DNA of 64,000 nt. It comes from Chachezhania antarctica (GTDB taxonomy: Bacteria > Pseudomonadota > Alphaproteobacteria > Rhodobacterales > Rhodobacteraceae). This document shows positions 34,182 through 42,881 of this stretch, in pieces (within the stretch, counting starts at the first letter, position 1; the number at the start of each line of letters is the position of its first letter). Location: contig NZ_QZEX01000011.1 of assembly GCF_003646465.1 (NCBI RefSeq), positions 1 through 64,000 on the forward strand, read 5' to 3'. The translations under genes were made by a program, and so were the position numbers. The notes under the pieces were generated by a model. It was not told where the DNA came from, made no database searches, and saw only the letters and a list, made by a program, of their open reading frames with translations.

Positions 34182-35219
34182 TCAGCCGCCGTGCTTGGCG
34201 ATCAGGCCCTTGGCCTGTTCGATCAGCGCGGCACCGTCGATGCCCTTGGCGTCCATGTCCTCGATCCAGCGCGCGATCACCGGTTCGGACGCCTCTTTCC
34301 AACGGTCCACCTCGGCTTGGTCCAGTTCGACGATGTTATTGCCGGCCTCGACCGCGATTTCGCGGGCCGGGGCGTCCTGGTCCCACATCACCTGTGTCGC
34401 GAAGGCCGAAAGCTTGGCGCCGGATTCCGCGTCCAGAATGGCCTTCAGGTCATCGGGGAGCGCGTCGTACTTGGCCTTGTTCATGACCAGCACGATGGCA
34501 GCGGTGTACAGCGCCTCGTCCCCCGAGAACTCGGTATGGTTATCGACGAGTTCCGACAGCCGGATCGCCGGGGTGACTTCCCACGGGATCACGGTGCCCT
34601 TGACCACACCTTTCGAGATCGCCTCGGGGATCGAGGGCAGCGGCATGCCGACGGGTTCGGCGCCCAGTTCGGACAGCAGGTCGTTGATGATCCGCGTCGG
34701 ACCGCGGACGGTCACGCCCTGCAGGTCTTCAAGGCTGGTCACGCCGTCCTTGCTGTGGATCACGCCCGGTCCGTGGACCCATGCGCCCAGAACCTTGACG
34801 TCGCTGTATTCGTTGTCCTGCCAGTCGGTTTCGACCATCTCCCAGTAGGCATTCGCGGTGGCCACCGGATCGGTCATCATGAACGGCAGTTCGAACACTT
34901 CGGTGCGCGGGAACCGGCCCGAGGTGTAGCCCACGACCGTCATCGCCATGTCGACGACGCCGTCGCGCGCCTGGTCGTAAAGTTCGGGCGGGCGGCCGCC
35001 CAGCGACATGGCGTCGAAATGTTCGATCTTGATGCGCCCGTCCGAGGCCTCCTCGACACTCGCGGCCCAGGGTTTCAGGATCTCGGCCGGGACCGTAGCC
35101 GGGGGCGGCAGGAACTGGTGCAGGCGCAAGGTGACGTCCTGCGCGGCGGCGGCCCCGCCCAGAGCGGTGGCGGCCAGCGCACCGGCGATCGTGGTCTTGA
35201 TGAAGCGTCGTTTGTCCAT
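34182..35219 (-). CDS. TRAP transporter substrate-binding protein (DctP-like)
   Basis: Periplasmic receptor of 345 residues. The signal region MDKRRFIKTTIAGALAATAL is basic with an RR pair and ends near AAAQD. The mature part has DctP features, including ARDGVVDMAMTVVGYTSGRF and LEDLQGVTVRGPTRIINDLL with the arginine that typically binds a carboxylate ligand. The operon places it with a crotonase and opposite a CoA ligase, so an aromatic carboxylate is the inferred ligand. Confidence 0.9.
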   Translation of the reverse strand: MDKRRFIKTTIAGALAATALGGAAAAQDVTLRLHQFLPPPATVPAEILKPWAASVEEASDGRIKIEHFDAMSLGGRPPELYDQARDGVVDMAMTVVGYTSGRFPRTEVFELPFMMTDPVATANAYWEMVETDWQDNEYSDVKVLGAWVHGPGVIHSKDGVTSLEDLQGVTVRGPTRIINDLLSELGAEPVGMPLPSIPEAISKGVVKGTVIPWEVTPAIRLSELVDNHTEFSGDEALYTAAIVLVMNKAKYDALPDDLKAILDAESGAKLSAFATQVMWDQDAPAREIAVEAGNNIVELDQAEVDRWKEASEPVIARWIEDMDAKGIDGAALIEQAKGLIAKHGG

Positions 35220-35274
35220 GGTCTATCCTCCCTGATTTCCATGACGTGGTAGCGGGTTGGTCCCCGCCTTGCCT

Positions 35275-36054
35275 TCAGCGGAACCTGGGCTCCCGTTTCT
35301 CCAGGAATGCCCGCAGCCCTTCCTTGGCCCCGTCGGAGGTCTGGCACATCGCAGCCGCAAGGCTTTCGGTGAACAGACCATCCGCGCGGGACATGTCGTT
35401 GATGCGCGAAATCGCGTTGATCATCAGGTAGTTCGAGAACGGCGCGTTGTCGGCGATCTTGCGCGCCAGCGACTTCGCCAGATCCAGCCCTTCGCCCGCG
35501 CCCACGGTGTAATGCGCAAGGCCCAGCTTCAGGCCATCCTCGGCCCCGTAATTGCGGCCGGTCAGCATCATTTCCCGCATCCGGTCGGCCCCGATCAGGC
35601 GCCCGACGCGGACGGTGGCGCCGCCGCCCACGAAGATGCCCCGGCGCCCTTCGGGCAGCTGGAACCGCACATCGGGTTCGGCGATCCGCACATGGGTCGA
35701 GGCCGCGATTTCCAGCCCGCCGCCGATCACCGCGCCCGTCAGGACGGAAATCACCGGCAGCCCGCCGAATTCGATCAGGTCGGACACGCGGTGCCAGTTG
35801 CGGGAATGGTAGACACCGGCGACAGGTTCGCGGTGTTCGTGTTCGGCAAGGTCCAGACCCGAACAGAAATGCCCGCCTTCGCCCCGCAGGATCACCGCGT
35901 TCACGCCTTCGGGCGGATGGGAAAAGAACTGGTCAAGCTCGGCCACCAGCGCATCGTTCATCGCGTTGCGCTTTTCGGGGCGATTGAAGATCAGCGTTGC
36001 GATGTCGCCATCGATCTCGGTCCGTGTGACCGTGCCGGCTGTGGCCTTGTCCAT
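35275..36054 (-). CDS. Crotonase (enoyl-CoA hydratase/aldolase family)
   Basis: A 259-residue crotonase. The oxyanion-hole region GEGGHFCSGLDL, the helix GGGLEIAASTHVRIAEP with the first catalytic Glu and LPEGRRGIFVGGG with the second Glu are present, so hydratase chemistry is possible. In an aromatic-acid locus with a feruloyl-CoA-type ligase, this enzyme would hydrate the CoA thioester side chain, with or without retro-aldol cleavage to an aldehyde. Which of the two cannot be decided by eye. First gene of the minus-strand operon with the TRAP transporter, behind a MarR-type operator. Confidence 0.82.
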   Translation of the reverse strand: MDKATAGTVTRTEIDGDIATLIFNRPEKRNAMNDALVAELDQFFSHPPEGVNAVILRGEGGHFCSGLDLAEHEHREPVAGVYHSRNWHRVSDLIEFGGLPVISVLTGAVIGGGLEIAASTHVRIAEPDVRFQLPEGRRGIFVGGGATVRVGRLIGADRMREMMLTGRNYGAEDGLKLGLAHYTVGAGEGLDLAKSLARKIADNAPFSNYLMINAISRINDMSRADGLFTESLAAAMCQTSDGAKEGLRAFLEKREPRFR

Positions 36055-36084
36055 CTGAGATTCCCCCGGTCTTGCCTCGGTTTT

Positions 36085-36101
36085 TGTTGTATAGGTAAAC
36101 A
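36085..36101. promoter_or_regulatory. MarR-type operator between crotonase and amidohydrolase operons
   Basis: TGTTGTA-N3-GTAAACA has the same 17-bp layout as the site at 29882-29898 read on the minus strand (TGTTAAC-N3-GTAAACA), with 11 of 14 arm positions identical. It lies in the 104-bp gap between the divergent crotonase-TRAP and amidohydrolase-P450 operons. Confidence 0.6.
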
Positions 36102-36158
36102 GTTTTCATGTATAGCATTCTTTGAGGGCACCAACAGAAAATCATCGGGAGGATGCGC

Positions 36159-37046
36159 ATGGTCGACTTCAAGGCGGTTAAGGCGATCGATTTCCACACC
36201 CATGCGGAAGAACCCTGCAATCATTCGCGCGACGATGGCTACAACGAATTCCAGGCCGGGATGGCGGCCTATTTCCGCAATCCCGCCGGGGCCGAAGGCA
36301 TGCTGCCCACGGTTCAGGACACCGCCAATTACTACCGTGAACGCAACATCGCCGCCGTGATCTTCCCGGTGGACGCCGAGCGCGAGACGGGCTTCCGCCG
36401 CTATTCGAACGAGGAAGTGGCCGGGCTTTGTGCCGAGAATGACGACATCCTGATCCCCTTCGCCTCAATCGACCCGCACAAGGGCAAGGCCGGCGCGCGC
36501 GAGGTGAAGCGCCTTGTCCGCGATTTCGGCGTGCGCGGGTTCAAGTTCCACCCCACCATGCAGGGGTTTTTCCCGAATGACCGGGAGGCCTGCTACACCG
36601 TTCTGGAAGCCTGCGCCGAAGAAGGCGTGATCACGCTGTTCCACACAGGCCAGACGGGCGTGGGTTCCGGCATGAAGGGCGGCATGGGGATGCGGCTGAA
36701 ATATTCGAACCCGATGTACCTGGACGACGTGGCCGTCGATTTCCCCGACATGCCGATCATCCTGGCGCATCCCAGTTTCCCGTGGACGGAAGAAGGCCTG
36801 GCCGTCGCCCAGCACAAGCCCAATGTCTATTTCGACATGTCCGGCTGGTCGCCCAAGTACTTCCCCGAGATCTTCATCAAGTACGCGAACTCGATCCTGA
36901 AGAAGAAGATGCTGTTCGGCTCGGACTGGCCCGCGATCACGCCCGACCGCTGGCTGGCCGATTTCGAGAACGCGCCGTTCAAGGACGAGGTGCGGCCGCT
37001 GATCCTGAAGGAAAACGCCTTGCGGCTACTGGGCGAGACGACCTGA
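36159..37046 (+). CDS. Amidohydrolase-family (ACMSD-like) metal-dependent hydrolase/decarboxylase
   Basis: A 295-residue TIM-barrel protein of the amidohydrolase-2 group. Metal ligands visible: IDFHTHAEEP (HxH) near the start, FHPTMQGF, LFHTGQTG, ILAHPSFPW and FGSDWPAI. Relatives include aromatic decarboxylases and the hydrolase of 4-hydroxyphenyl-beta-ketoacyl-CoA in phenylpropanoid side-chain breakdown; the latter fits this ligase-crotonase locus but the needed dehydrogenase was not found here. ATG 36159 is chosen over ATG 36153 because GGGAGG ends right before 36153. Confidence 0.8.
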   Translation: MVDFKAVKAIDFHTHAEEPCNHSRDDGYNEFQAGMAAYFRNPAGAEGMLPTVQDTANYYRERNIAAVIFPVDAERETGFRRYSNEEVAGLCAENDDILIPFASIDPHKGKAGAREVKRLVRDFGVRGFKFHPTMQGFFPNDREACYTVLEACAEEGVITLFHTGQTGVGSGMKGGMGMRLKYSNPMYLDDVAVDFPDMPIILAHPSFPWTEEGLAVAQHKPNVYFDMSGWSPKYFPEIFIKYANSILKKKMLFGSDWPAITPDRWLADFENAPFKDEVRPLILKENALRLLGETT

Positions 37047-37070
37047 CGCTATCGTTTGTGGGAGGACGAC

Positions 37071-38249
37071 ATGGCTGAACTGGCACCACTGGACGAGACG
37101 ATCACGCTGGAGGACCTGGACCGCGATCCGTTCCCGATCTACCGCCGCCTGCGCGCCGAGGCGCCGGTCTGCCGGGTCAAGGCCGCGGGGCGCACGCTGC
37201 TGACCAAGGCGGCGGACACGAAATACGTCAAGGATCACCCGGAGATCTTCAGCTCGGACGATCCCAACACGCCGATGAAGCGCGCCTTCTGGGCCCATAC
37301 CCTGATGCGCAAGGATGGAGAGGCGCATCTGCGCGAACGGATGGCCATGGCGCCGGCCTTTGCGCCGAAGGTGATCCAGACGGAATGGATGCCGCGCTAC
37401 CAGAAGATCGCCGAGGACTACGTCGCCCGCCTGCCGAAGGGTGAGGTCGTCGATCTGTTTGCCGTCCTGTCCGGCGCCTATGCCGCGCGCGGTCTTGCGA
37501 TCCTTCTGGGGATGGAGGAAGCCAGCGACGAGGACATGATGGAATGGTCCCAGGCGCTGATCGAAGGGGCCGGGAATTTCGGCTGGCGCGATGCGCCGTT
37601 CGAACGGGCGGACCGCGCGAACGAGGGCATCCATGCCCTGCTGGACAGGTTGCAGGACAGGCACCGGGCCGAACCGAACCCGTCGGCCTTTTCCGCCATG
37701 CTGAACGCCGACGATCCGATCGAGGAAAAGCAGATCTATTCCAACATCAAGATCGCCATCGGCGGCGGCATCAACGAACCGCGCGACGCGCTGAACACGA
37801 CGCTGTACGGCCTGCTGACCAATCCCGACCAGCTGGAGGAGGTCAAGCGCAAGGGCGACTGGGTGAAGGCGTTCGAGGAAGGCATCCGCTGGGTCGCGCC
37901 GATCTCGGCCTCGTCCCGGCTTGTCACCGAAGACACCGAAATCCGCGGCCACCTGATCCCCAAGGGCGACACGGTGATGACCATCCAGGCCAGCGCCAAC
38001 CGGGACGAGGATGTCGTGTCCGACGGCGAGGCCTTCAATGTCTACCGGACCGACTGCCTGCACCAGTCCTTCGGCAACGGCCCGCATTTCTGCCAGGGCA
38101 CGCATGTTGCCCGGCGGGCCGTGGGGGTGATCATGCTGCCCGCGCTGTTCGACCGGTTCCCGAACATGACGATCCCGGACACCGATGCCGTGATCTGGCG
38201 CGGGTTCGGGTTTCGCGGGCCGGTCGAGATACCGGTTCTGCTGCAGTAA
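37071..38249 (+). CDS. Cytochrome P450 with unusual I-helix motif
   Basis: A 392-residue soluble bacterial P450. The heme-binding loop is SFGNGPHFCQGTHVARR with Cys341 as ligand; a K-helix ExxR-type EEGIRW is present. The I-helix, usually AGxxT with an acidic residue, reads IGGGINEPRDALNTTLYGLL at about 230-249, so the normal acid-alcohol pair is replaced by Asn-Glu-Pro. P450s with this kind of variant are, as far as I recall, found among aromatic O-demethylases, which would suit a methoxylated aromatic acid pathway. No ferredoxin or reductase gene is adjacent. Follows the amidohydrolase by 24 bp with GGAGG before ATG. Confidence 0.88.
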   Translation: MAELAPLDETITLEDLDRDPFPIYRRLRAEAPVCRVKAAGRTLLTKAADTKYVKDHPEIFSSDDPNTPMKRAFWAHTLMRKDGEAHLRERMAMAPAFAPKVIQTEWMPRYQKIAEDYVARLPKGEVVDLFAVLSGAYAARGLAILLGMEEASDEDMMEWSQALIEGAGNFGWRDAPFERADRANEGIHALLDRLQDRHRAEPNPSAFSAMLNADDPIEEKQIYSNIKIAIGGGINEPRDALNTTLYGLLTNPDQLEEVKRKGDWVKAFEEGIRWVAPISASSRLVTEDTEIRGHLIPKGDTVMTIQASANRDEDVVSDGEAFNVYRTDCLHQSFGNGPHFCQGTHVARRAVGVIMLPALFDRFPNMTIPDTDAVIWRGFGFRGPVEIPVLLQ

Positions 38250-38273
38250 GGCTACCGGCGCGAGGACGGGGCG

Positions 38274-38302
38274 CCCGGCACGACATGTTCGTCATGCCCG
38301 GG
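38274..38302. terminator. Hairpin between convergent P450 and dehydratase genes
   Basis: CCCGGCACGAC and GTCATGCCCGGG form a long stem with one mismatch and one bulge around a 6-base loop, in the 93-bp gap between two convergent genes. No T-tract follows, so it would be a weak or factor-dependent bidirectional terminator. Confidence 0.45.
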
Positions 38303-38342
38303 ATCCCGCGCCCGAGTGTTGCCGCAAGGCTGAAACGGCGGA

Positions 38343-40112
38343 TCAGTGGTTGTGGCGGGGCAGGATCCGGGCGATCTGGTGAAAGCCTTCGGCGGATTTC
38401 AGCACCGCGCCGTCGCTCAGCTGGTTAGCCTCCTGCCGGTAGATCCGCTGCCAGGGCGTCTGGTCATCCGGGACCGGGGGCGTGCCTTTCTGGCGGCGTT
38501 CCTCGATTTCCGCATCCGGCACCAGCATGTCGCAACGGCCTTCGTTCAGGTCGATGCGGATCGTGTCACCGGTGCGGAGCCATGCCAGCCCGCCGCCGGC
38601 CGCACTTTCCGGCGACGCATGAACAATCGACGGGCTGTCGGCGGTGCCCGATTGCCGCCCGTCGCCGATGGTCGGCAGGCTGGTGATGCCCGCGCGGATC
38701 AGCCGGTCGGGGGGCTGCATGTTCACGACCTCGGCCGAACCGGGCCAGCCGATGGGACCGGAGCCGCGGATCACGAGGATCGAGCGTTCGTCGATATCGA
38801 GATCGGGGTCATTGATCCGGGCGTGATAGTCTTCAGACCCGTCGAACACCACGGCACGGCCTTCGAAACAGTTCTCGTGCCCTGTCTCGGACAGGAAGCG
38901 GCGGCGGAAATCTTCGGAGATCACGCAGGTCTTCATGATCGCGAAATCGAAAAGATTGCCCTTCAGCACGCGGAAGCCCGCACGCTCCATCATCGGTTGG
39001 GCATAGGGGCGGATCACCTCGCGGTCGCGGGCCTCGCGGCCATTCAGGTTCCGGCCCATGCTTTCGCCGGTCACGGTCAGGCAGTCTTTGTCCAGCACCC
39101 CGGCGTCCATCAATTCCCACATGATCGCCGGCACGCCGCCCGCGCGGTGGAAGCGTTCCGACAGGAAGCGGCCCGCCGGCTGGATATCGGCCAGCAGCGG
39201 GATGTCGTAGCCGTGGATCTGCCAGTCGTCCTTCGTCAGCTCGACGCCCGCGGTTTCGGCGATGGCGGCCAAGTGCGGTTGCGCGTTCGTCGAGCCACCG
39301 ATGGCCGCATTCACCCGCACCGCGTTCAGCATCGCCTCGCGCGTCAGGATCTGCGACGGGCGGAGGTCCACGTGCACCATGTCCACGATGCGCTTGCCCG
39401 TGCGGTAGGACATCTGCCCGCGCTCGCGGTACGCGGCGGGGATGGTGGCGCATCCGGTCAGGGACATGCCCATCGCTTCGGCCAGCGCGTTCATCGTGGA
39501 GGCGGTGCCCATCGTGTTGCAATGGCCGATGGAGGGCGCGGAACTGAGCGCTGCGTCCAGGAACTCCGCCCGGTCGATCTCTCCGGCCGCATAGCGGCGG
39601 CGGGATTGCCAGATGACGGTGCCGGAGCCCGCAAGCCGCCCTTCGTGGACGGAATCGAGCATCGCGCCGCCCGACAGGACGATGGCCGGAATATCGACCG
39701 TCGCCGCCGCCATAATCGCGGCGGGGGTGGTCTTGTCGCAGCCGGTGGTCAGCACCACGCCGTCGATGGGATAGCCGTGCAGCAGCTCTACCAGCCCAAG
39801 ATAGGACAGGTTTCTGTCCAGCGCGGCGGTGGGGCGGCGGCAGTTCTCGAAGATCGGATGGGTGGGAAATTCCATCGGGATGCCGCCCGCATCGCGGATA
39901 CCGTCGCGCACGCGCTTGGCCAGATCGATGTGATGGCGGTTACAGGGGGACAGGTCGCTGCCCGATTGCGCGATGCCGATGATCGGGCGGCCTTCGGAAA
40001 GTTCCTCGGGCGTCAGGCCATAATTCATGAACCGTTCGAGGTAGAGCGCCGTCATGTCGGCATGGTCGGGGTTGTCGAACCAGTCCTGGCTGCGCAGTCG
40101 GCGTTTCGTCAT
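38343..40112 (-). CDS. IlvD/Edd-family sugar-acid dehydratase
   Basis: Fe-S dehydratase of 589 residues converting a sugar acid (aldonate) to its 2-keto-3-deoxy form. The three cluster cysteines are at Cys57 (SPCNRHH), Cys125 (TGCDKTTPA) and Cys198 (GHCNTMGTASTM), and the family segment GDGRQSGTADSPSIVHASPE is present. Likeness is to the pentonate (arabonate/xylonate) dehydratase branch rather than dihydroxy-acid dehydratase of valine synthesis, and the linked TRAP importer and GntR regulator support catabolism. Exact sugar acid is unknown. Last gene of the operon, 48 bp after the GntR gene. Confidence 0.86.
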   Translation of the reverse strand: MTKRRLRSQDWFDNPDHADMTALYLERFMNYGLTPEELSEGRPIIGIAQSGSDLSPCNRHHIDLAKRVRDGIRDAGGIPMEFPTHPIFENCRRPTAALDRNLSYLGLVELLHGYPIDGVVLTTGCDKTTPAAIMAAATVDIPAIVLSGGAMLDSVHEGRLAGSGTVIWQSRRRYAAGEIDRAEFLDAALSSAPSIGHCNTMGTASTMNALAEAMGMSLTGCATIPAAYRERGQMSYRTGKRIVDMVHVDLRPSQILTREAMLNAVRVNAAIGGSTNAQPHLAAIAETAGVELTKDDWQIHGYDIPLLADIQPAGRFLSERFHRAGGVPAIMWELMDAGVLDKDCLTVTGESMGRNLNGREARDREVIRPYAQPMMERAGFRVLKGNLFDFAIMKTCVISEDFRRRFLSETGHENCFEGRAVVFDGSEDYHARINDPDLDIDERSILVIRGSGPIGWPGSAEVVNMQPPDRLIRAGITSLPTIGDGRQSGTADSPSIVHASPESAAGGGLAWLRTGDTIRIDLNEGRCDMLVPDAEIEERRQKGTPPVPDDQTPWQRIYRQEANQLSDGAVLKSAEGFHQIARILPRHNH

Positions 40113-40160
40113 GGTGCTGCTCTCCTTGGATCCGGACCGTTCGTCGGCGCGTGACGCGGG

Positions 40161-40880
40161 TCAGGTCTTGATGTCGGGCCGTCCGGGCGTGACGCCGAAC
40201 GATGCCAGTCCCGCGCGAAGATGGGTTCGCATAAGGTACTGGTAGGCCAGGTTGTCCGACGCCTCGATCGCGCGCAGGACGGTTTCGTGTTCCTCGAAGG
40301 TCTCGCCCTCGATGATGCGGCGGGTCTTGCCGCGCTGCATGATCCGCAGGATCACCGGCTTCATGATCCCGTAGATGTCGAGCGTGGACTTGTTGCCCGT
40401 CAGCGCGATCAGCGCGGTGTGGAACTGGAAATCGTATTCCGACGCCTCGACTATGCTGCGCGCCTGAACCATCTGGCGATTGATCGCCCTCAGGTTTTCC
40501 AGATCCGCCGGCGTGACCGCATCGAAGATATGCAGCGCGATACCCGTCTCGATCAGCTCGCGAAAGCCCTGGATATCGTCAAAGGTCTTGCGCGAGATCT
40601 CGGCCACGTTGAAGGAAAAGATGTCCAGCGCGCGGTTCATGCGATGATCGACGATGGTGGCACCGACCTTGGGCCGTACGTCGACGATGCCGTAGGCCTT
40701 CAGCATGCGCATCGCCTCGCGCACCGTGTTGCGGCTTGTCGTGAAGCGGTCGCACAGTTCGCGTTCGGTCGGCAGCTTGTCCCCCACGGTCAGCCCGTCC
40801 GCTTCGATCAGGTCGCGGATCTGGGCCACGACCTGGTCCACGGCTGACCCCCCGGCGCTATCGTCGAATGCATCGTCCAA
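40161..40880 (-). CDS. GntR-family (FadR-type) regulator
   Basis: A 239-residue repressor with an N-terminal winged HTH (GLTVGDKLPTERELCDRFTT and SRNTVREAMRMLKAYGIVDV) and a helical FCD effector domain. The start shown is TTG 40880, which gives a full N-terminal helix; a GTG at 40841 would cut into it. It lies between the TRAP permease (39-bp gap) and the dehydratase gene, so it probably controls this operon in response to the sugar acid or its product. Confidence 0.87.
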   Translation of the reverse strand: MDDAFDDSAGGSAVDQVVAQIRDLIEADGLTVGDKLPTERELCDRFTTSRNTVREAMRMLKAYGIVDVRPKVGATIVDHRMNRALDIFSFNVAEISRKTFDDIQGFRELIETGIALHIFDAVTPADLENLRAINRQMVQARSIVEASEYDFQFHTALIALTGNKSTLDIYGIMKPVILRIMQRGKTRRIIEGETFEEHETVLRAIEASDNLAYQYLMRTHLRAGLASFGVTPGRPDIKT

Positions 40881-40919
40881 CCTGACGGTCCCCGTTGTGG
40901 TGGTCAGTTAACCGCGGCC

Positions 40920-42236
40920 TCATATCGGCCACGTGGCGATGGGAGGATAGAACAGGATGATCCCCAGCACGACCAGCTGCAGCGCGATGAATGGCAGCAG
41001 CGCGGTGTAGATGTGCTTCAGCGTGATCTCGCGCGGCGCCACGCTTTTCAGGTAGAACGCGGCGGGGCCGAAGGGGGGTGTCAGGTACGACACCTGCATG
41101 TTCACGGCGAAGAGGATCCCGAACCAGATCGGATCATAGCCCAGCTGCACCACGATGGGCACGAAGATCGGCAGGGTCAGCAACGCGATCCCGATCCAGT
41201 CGAGGAACATGCCAAGCACCAGCAGGATCACCATCATCACCATGATGATCAGCACGGGCGCCGCATCAATGGACAGGATCGCCTGCGCGACGAAGCGGTT
41301 GCCTCCCATCAGGTTGTAGACGCCCACCAGAACGGCGGCGGCGATCCCGATCCAGATGATCATGCCGCAGGTTTCCAGCGTGTGGACAAGGCTGTCCTGC
41401 AGCAGCTTCACGTTCAGCTCGCCCCGGAAGAACGAGATGATCATGACCGCCGAAACCCCCATCGCCGCCGCTTCGGTGATCGAGGCGATGCCCCCATAGA
41501 TCGAGCCCAGCACGACGAACACGATCAGGAGCGGCGCGGCAAGGGACCGCAGAGCGGACCACAAGGATTCCTCGGCCGCTTCCTCTTCCGACATCGGCGG
41601 GCCAAGCGCGGGATTGCGCCAGCACATGAACAGCACGTAGGCCACGTAGAAGGCCAGCAGCAGCAGTGCGGGCGTGATGGCCGCGATGAACAGGTCGGCA
41701 ATCGAGACATTGGCGACCAGCCCGAAGATGATCAGCACGATGGATGGCGGCATCATCGTGCCCAGCGACCCGCCGGCGCAGACGACGCCGATGGACAGGC
41801 TGCGGTCATAGCCAAGGCGCAGCATCTGGGGCAGGGCGAGGATGCCCAGCAGCACGATCTCGCCGCCGATCACGCCGGACATGGCGGCCATCAGGATCGC
41901 CACGATCAGCGTCTGCACCGCCACGCCGCCCGGCAGGCGGCCGGCCAGGATGCGCATCCCGTTGAACAGGGATTTCGCGATGCCCGACCGGTCCAGCAGC
42001 GCCGCCATCAGGATGAACATCGGAATGGCGACCAGCGAATATTCGGTGATGAACCCGAAGATCCGCGACGTGACCAGCGGCAGGGCCATGGGCCCGAACC
42101 AGCCGAAGGTGAAGATCAGCGCCACCAGCCCCGTGACCCATGCCAGCGGCTGGCCGGTCAGAAGCAGCAGGAAGATCATGGCGACAAGCAGATAGGACCC
42201 GTTTTCGATGCCGAGCGCGCTGAGATCCATGCTCAT
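40920..42236 (-). CDS. TRAP transporter large permease (DctM-like), sugar-acid operon
   Basis: A 438-residue multi-helix permease with GGSLGTMMPPSIVLIIFGLV and ISFFRGELNVKLLQDSLVHT segments typical of DctM. It is distinct from the TRAP permease at 32273. ATG 42236 overlaps the small-permease stop by four bases; the longer frame upstream is antisense noise. Together with the small permease and the binding protein it would import the acid used by the dehydratase. Confidence 0.93.
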   Translation of the reverse strand: MSMDLSALGIENGSYLLVAMIFLLLLTGQPLAWVTGLVALIFTFGWFGPMALPLVTSRIFGFITEYSLVAIPMFILMAALLDRSGIAKSLFNGMRILAGRLPGGVAVQTLIVAILMAAMSGVIGGEIVLLGILALPQMLRLGYDRSLSIGVVCAGGSLGTMMPPSIVLIIFGLVANVSIADLFIAAITPALLLLAFYVAYVLFMCWRNPALGPPMSEEEAAEESLWSALRSLAAPLLIVFVVLGSIYGGIASITEAAAMGVSAVMIISFFRGELNVKLLQDSLVHTLETCGMIIWIGIAAAVLVGVYNLMGGNRFVAQAILSIDAAPVLIIMVMMVILLVLGMFLDWIGIALLTLPIFVPIVVQLGYDPIWFGILFAVNMQVSYLTPPFGPAAFYLKSVAPREITLKHIYTALLPFIALQLVVLGIILFYPPIATWPI

Positions 42237-42811
42237 TCCCCCTTGGCGGGCGCAGATGTGTCTGAGACATCGCGGCGGATGGCGGCGATCAGGTGCAGCA
42301 GCGTCTGGACGAACATCGCCACCACGCAGATCAGCACCATCAGCTTCAGCAGCGCAGGCGTCGGCGGGTTCCACGAGGTGCCGGTGCCTTCAAGATGCAG
42401 GTCACCGGTGGGCGTGAACCAGGATTTGCTGACCATGATCCAGCTTGCGAAGGACAGGCCAGCGAAGAACAACAGCGCCACGACGGAATTGAAGATGTCG
42501 AGCATCCGCTTCCGCTTGGGGCTGACGGAATCGTAGAACATCCGCACGCGGATATGCTTGTCGCGGGCCAGCGCCACCGGGCCGCCGATCAGGAAGATCG
42601 CCGCGATCAGGAAGGACGTGGTTTCATGCGCCCAGAAGGTCGGGCTGTCGAACGCGTAGCGCGACACGACCTCGATGACCGAGATCAGGAACGCCGCGAA
42701 GATCGCCCATGCGAACACCTTCGCAGATGCCGCCAGCGCACGGTCCAGACCTGTACGGATGTCGACGTCGCTGTCGTCGACCCTGGTGATAATCTCGGAT
42801 ACCTGTGCCAC
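42233..42811 (-). CDS. TRAP transporter small permease (DctQ-like), sugar-acid operon
   Basis: A 192-residue membrane protein with four helices, including FAWAIFAAFLISVIEVVSRY followed by AHETTSFLIAAIFLIGGPVA and KHIRVRMFYDSVSPKRKRML. The start is GTG 42811 with a weak ribosome site. It is 70 bp downstream of the binding-protein gene. Confidence 0.9.
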   Translation of the reverse strand: MAQVSEIITRVDDSDVDIRTGLDRALAASAKVFAWAIFAAFLISVIEVVSRYAFDSPTFWAHETTSFLIAAIFLIGGPVALARDKHIRVRMFYDSVSPKRKRMLDIFNSVVALLFFAGLSFASWIMVSKSWFTPTGDLHLEGTGTSWNPPTPALLKLMVLICVVAMFVQTLLHLIAAIRRDVSDTSAPAKGE

Positions 42812-42881
42812 GTCCGGCGTCCCCCTTTGTATTGCCTTTGCGCCCGACCGAAGCCGGGCGCAGCCGTGTCATCATGCCGGA

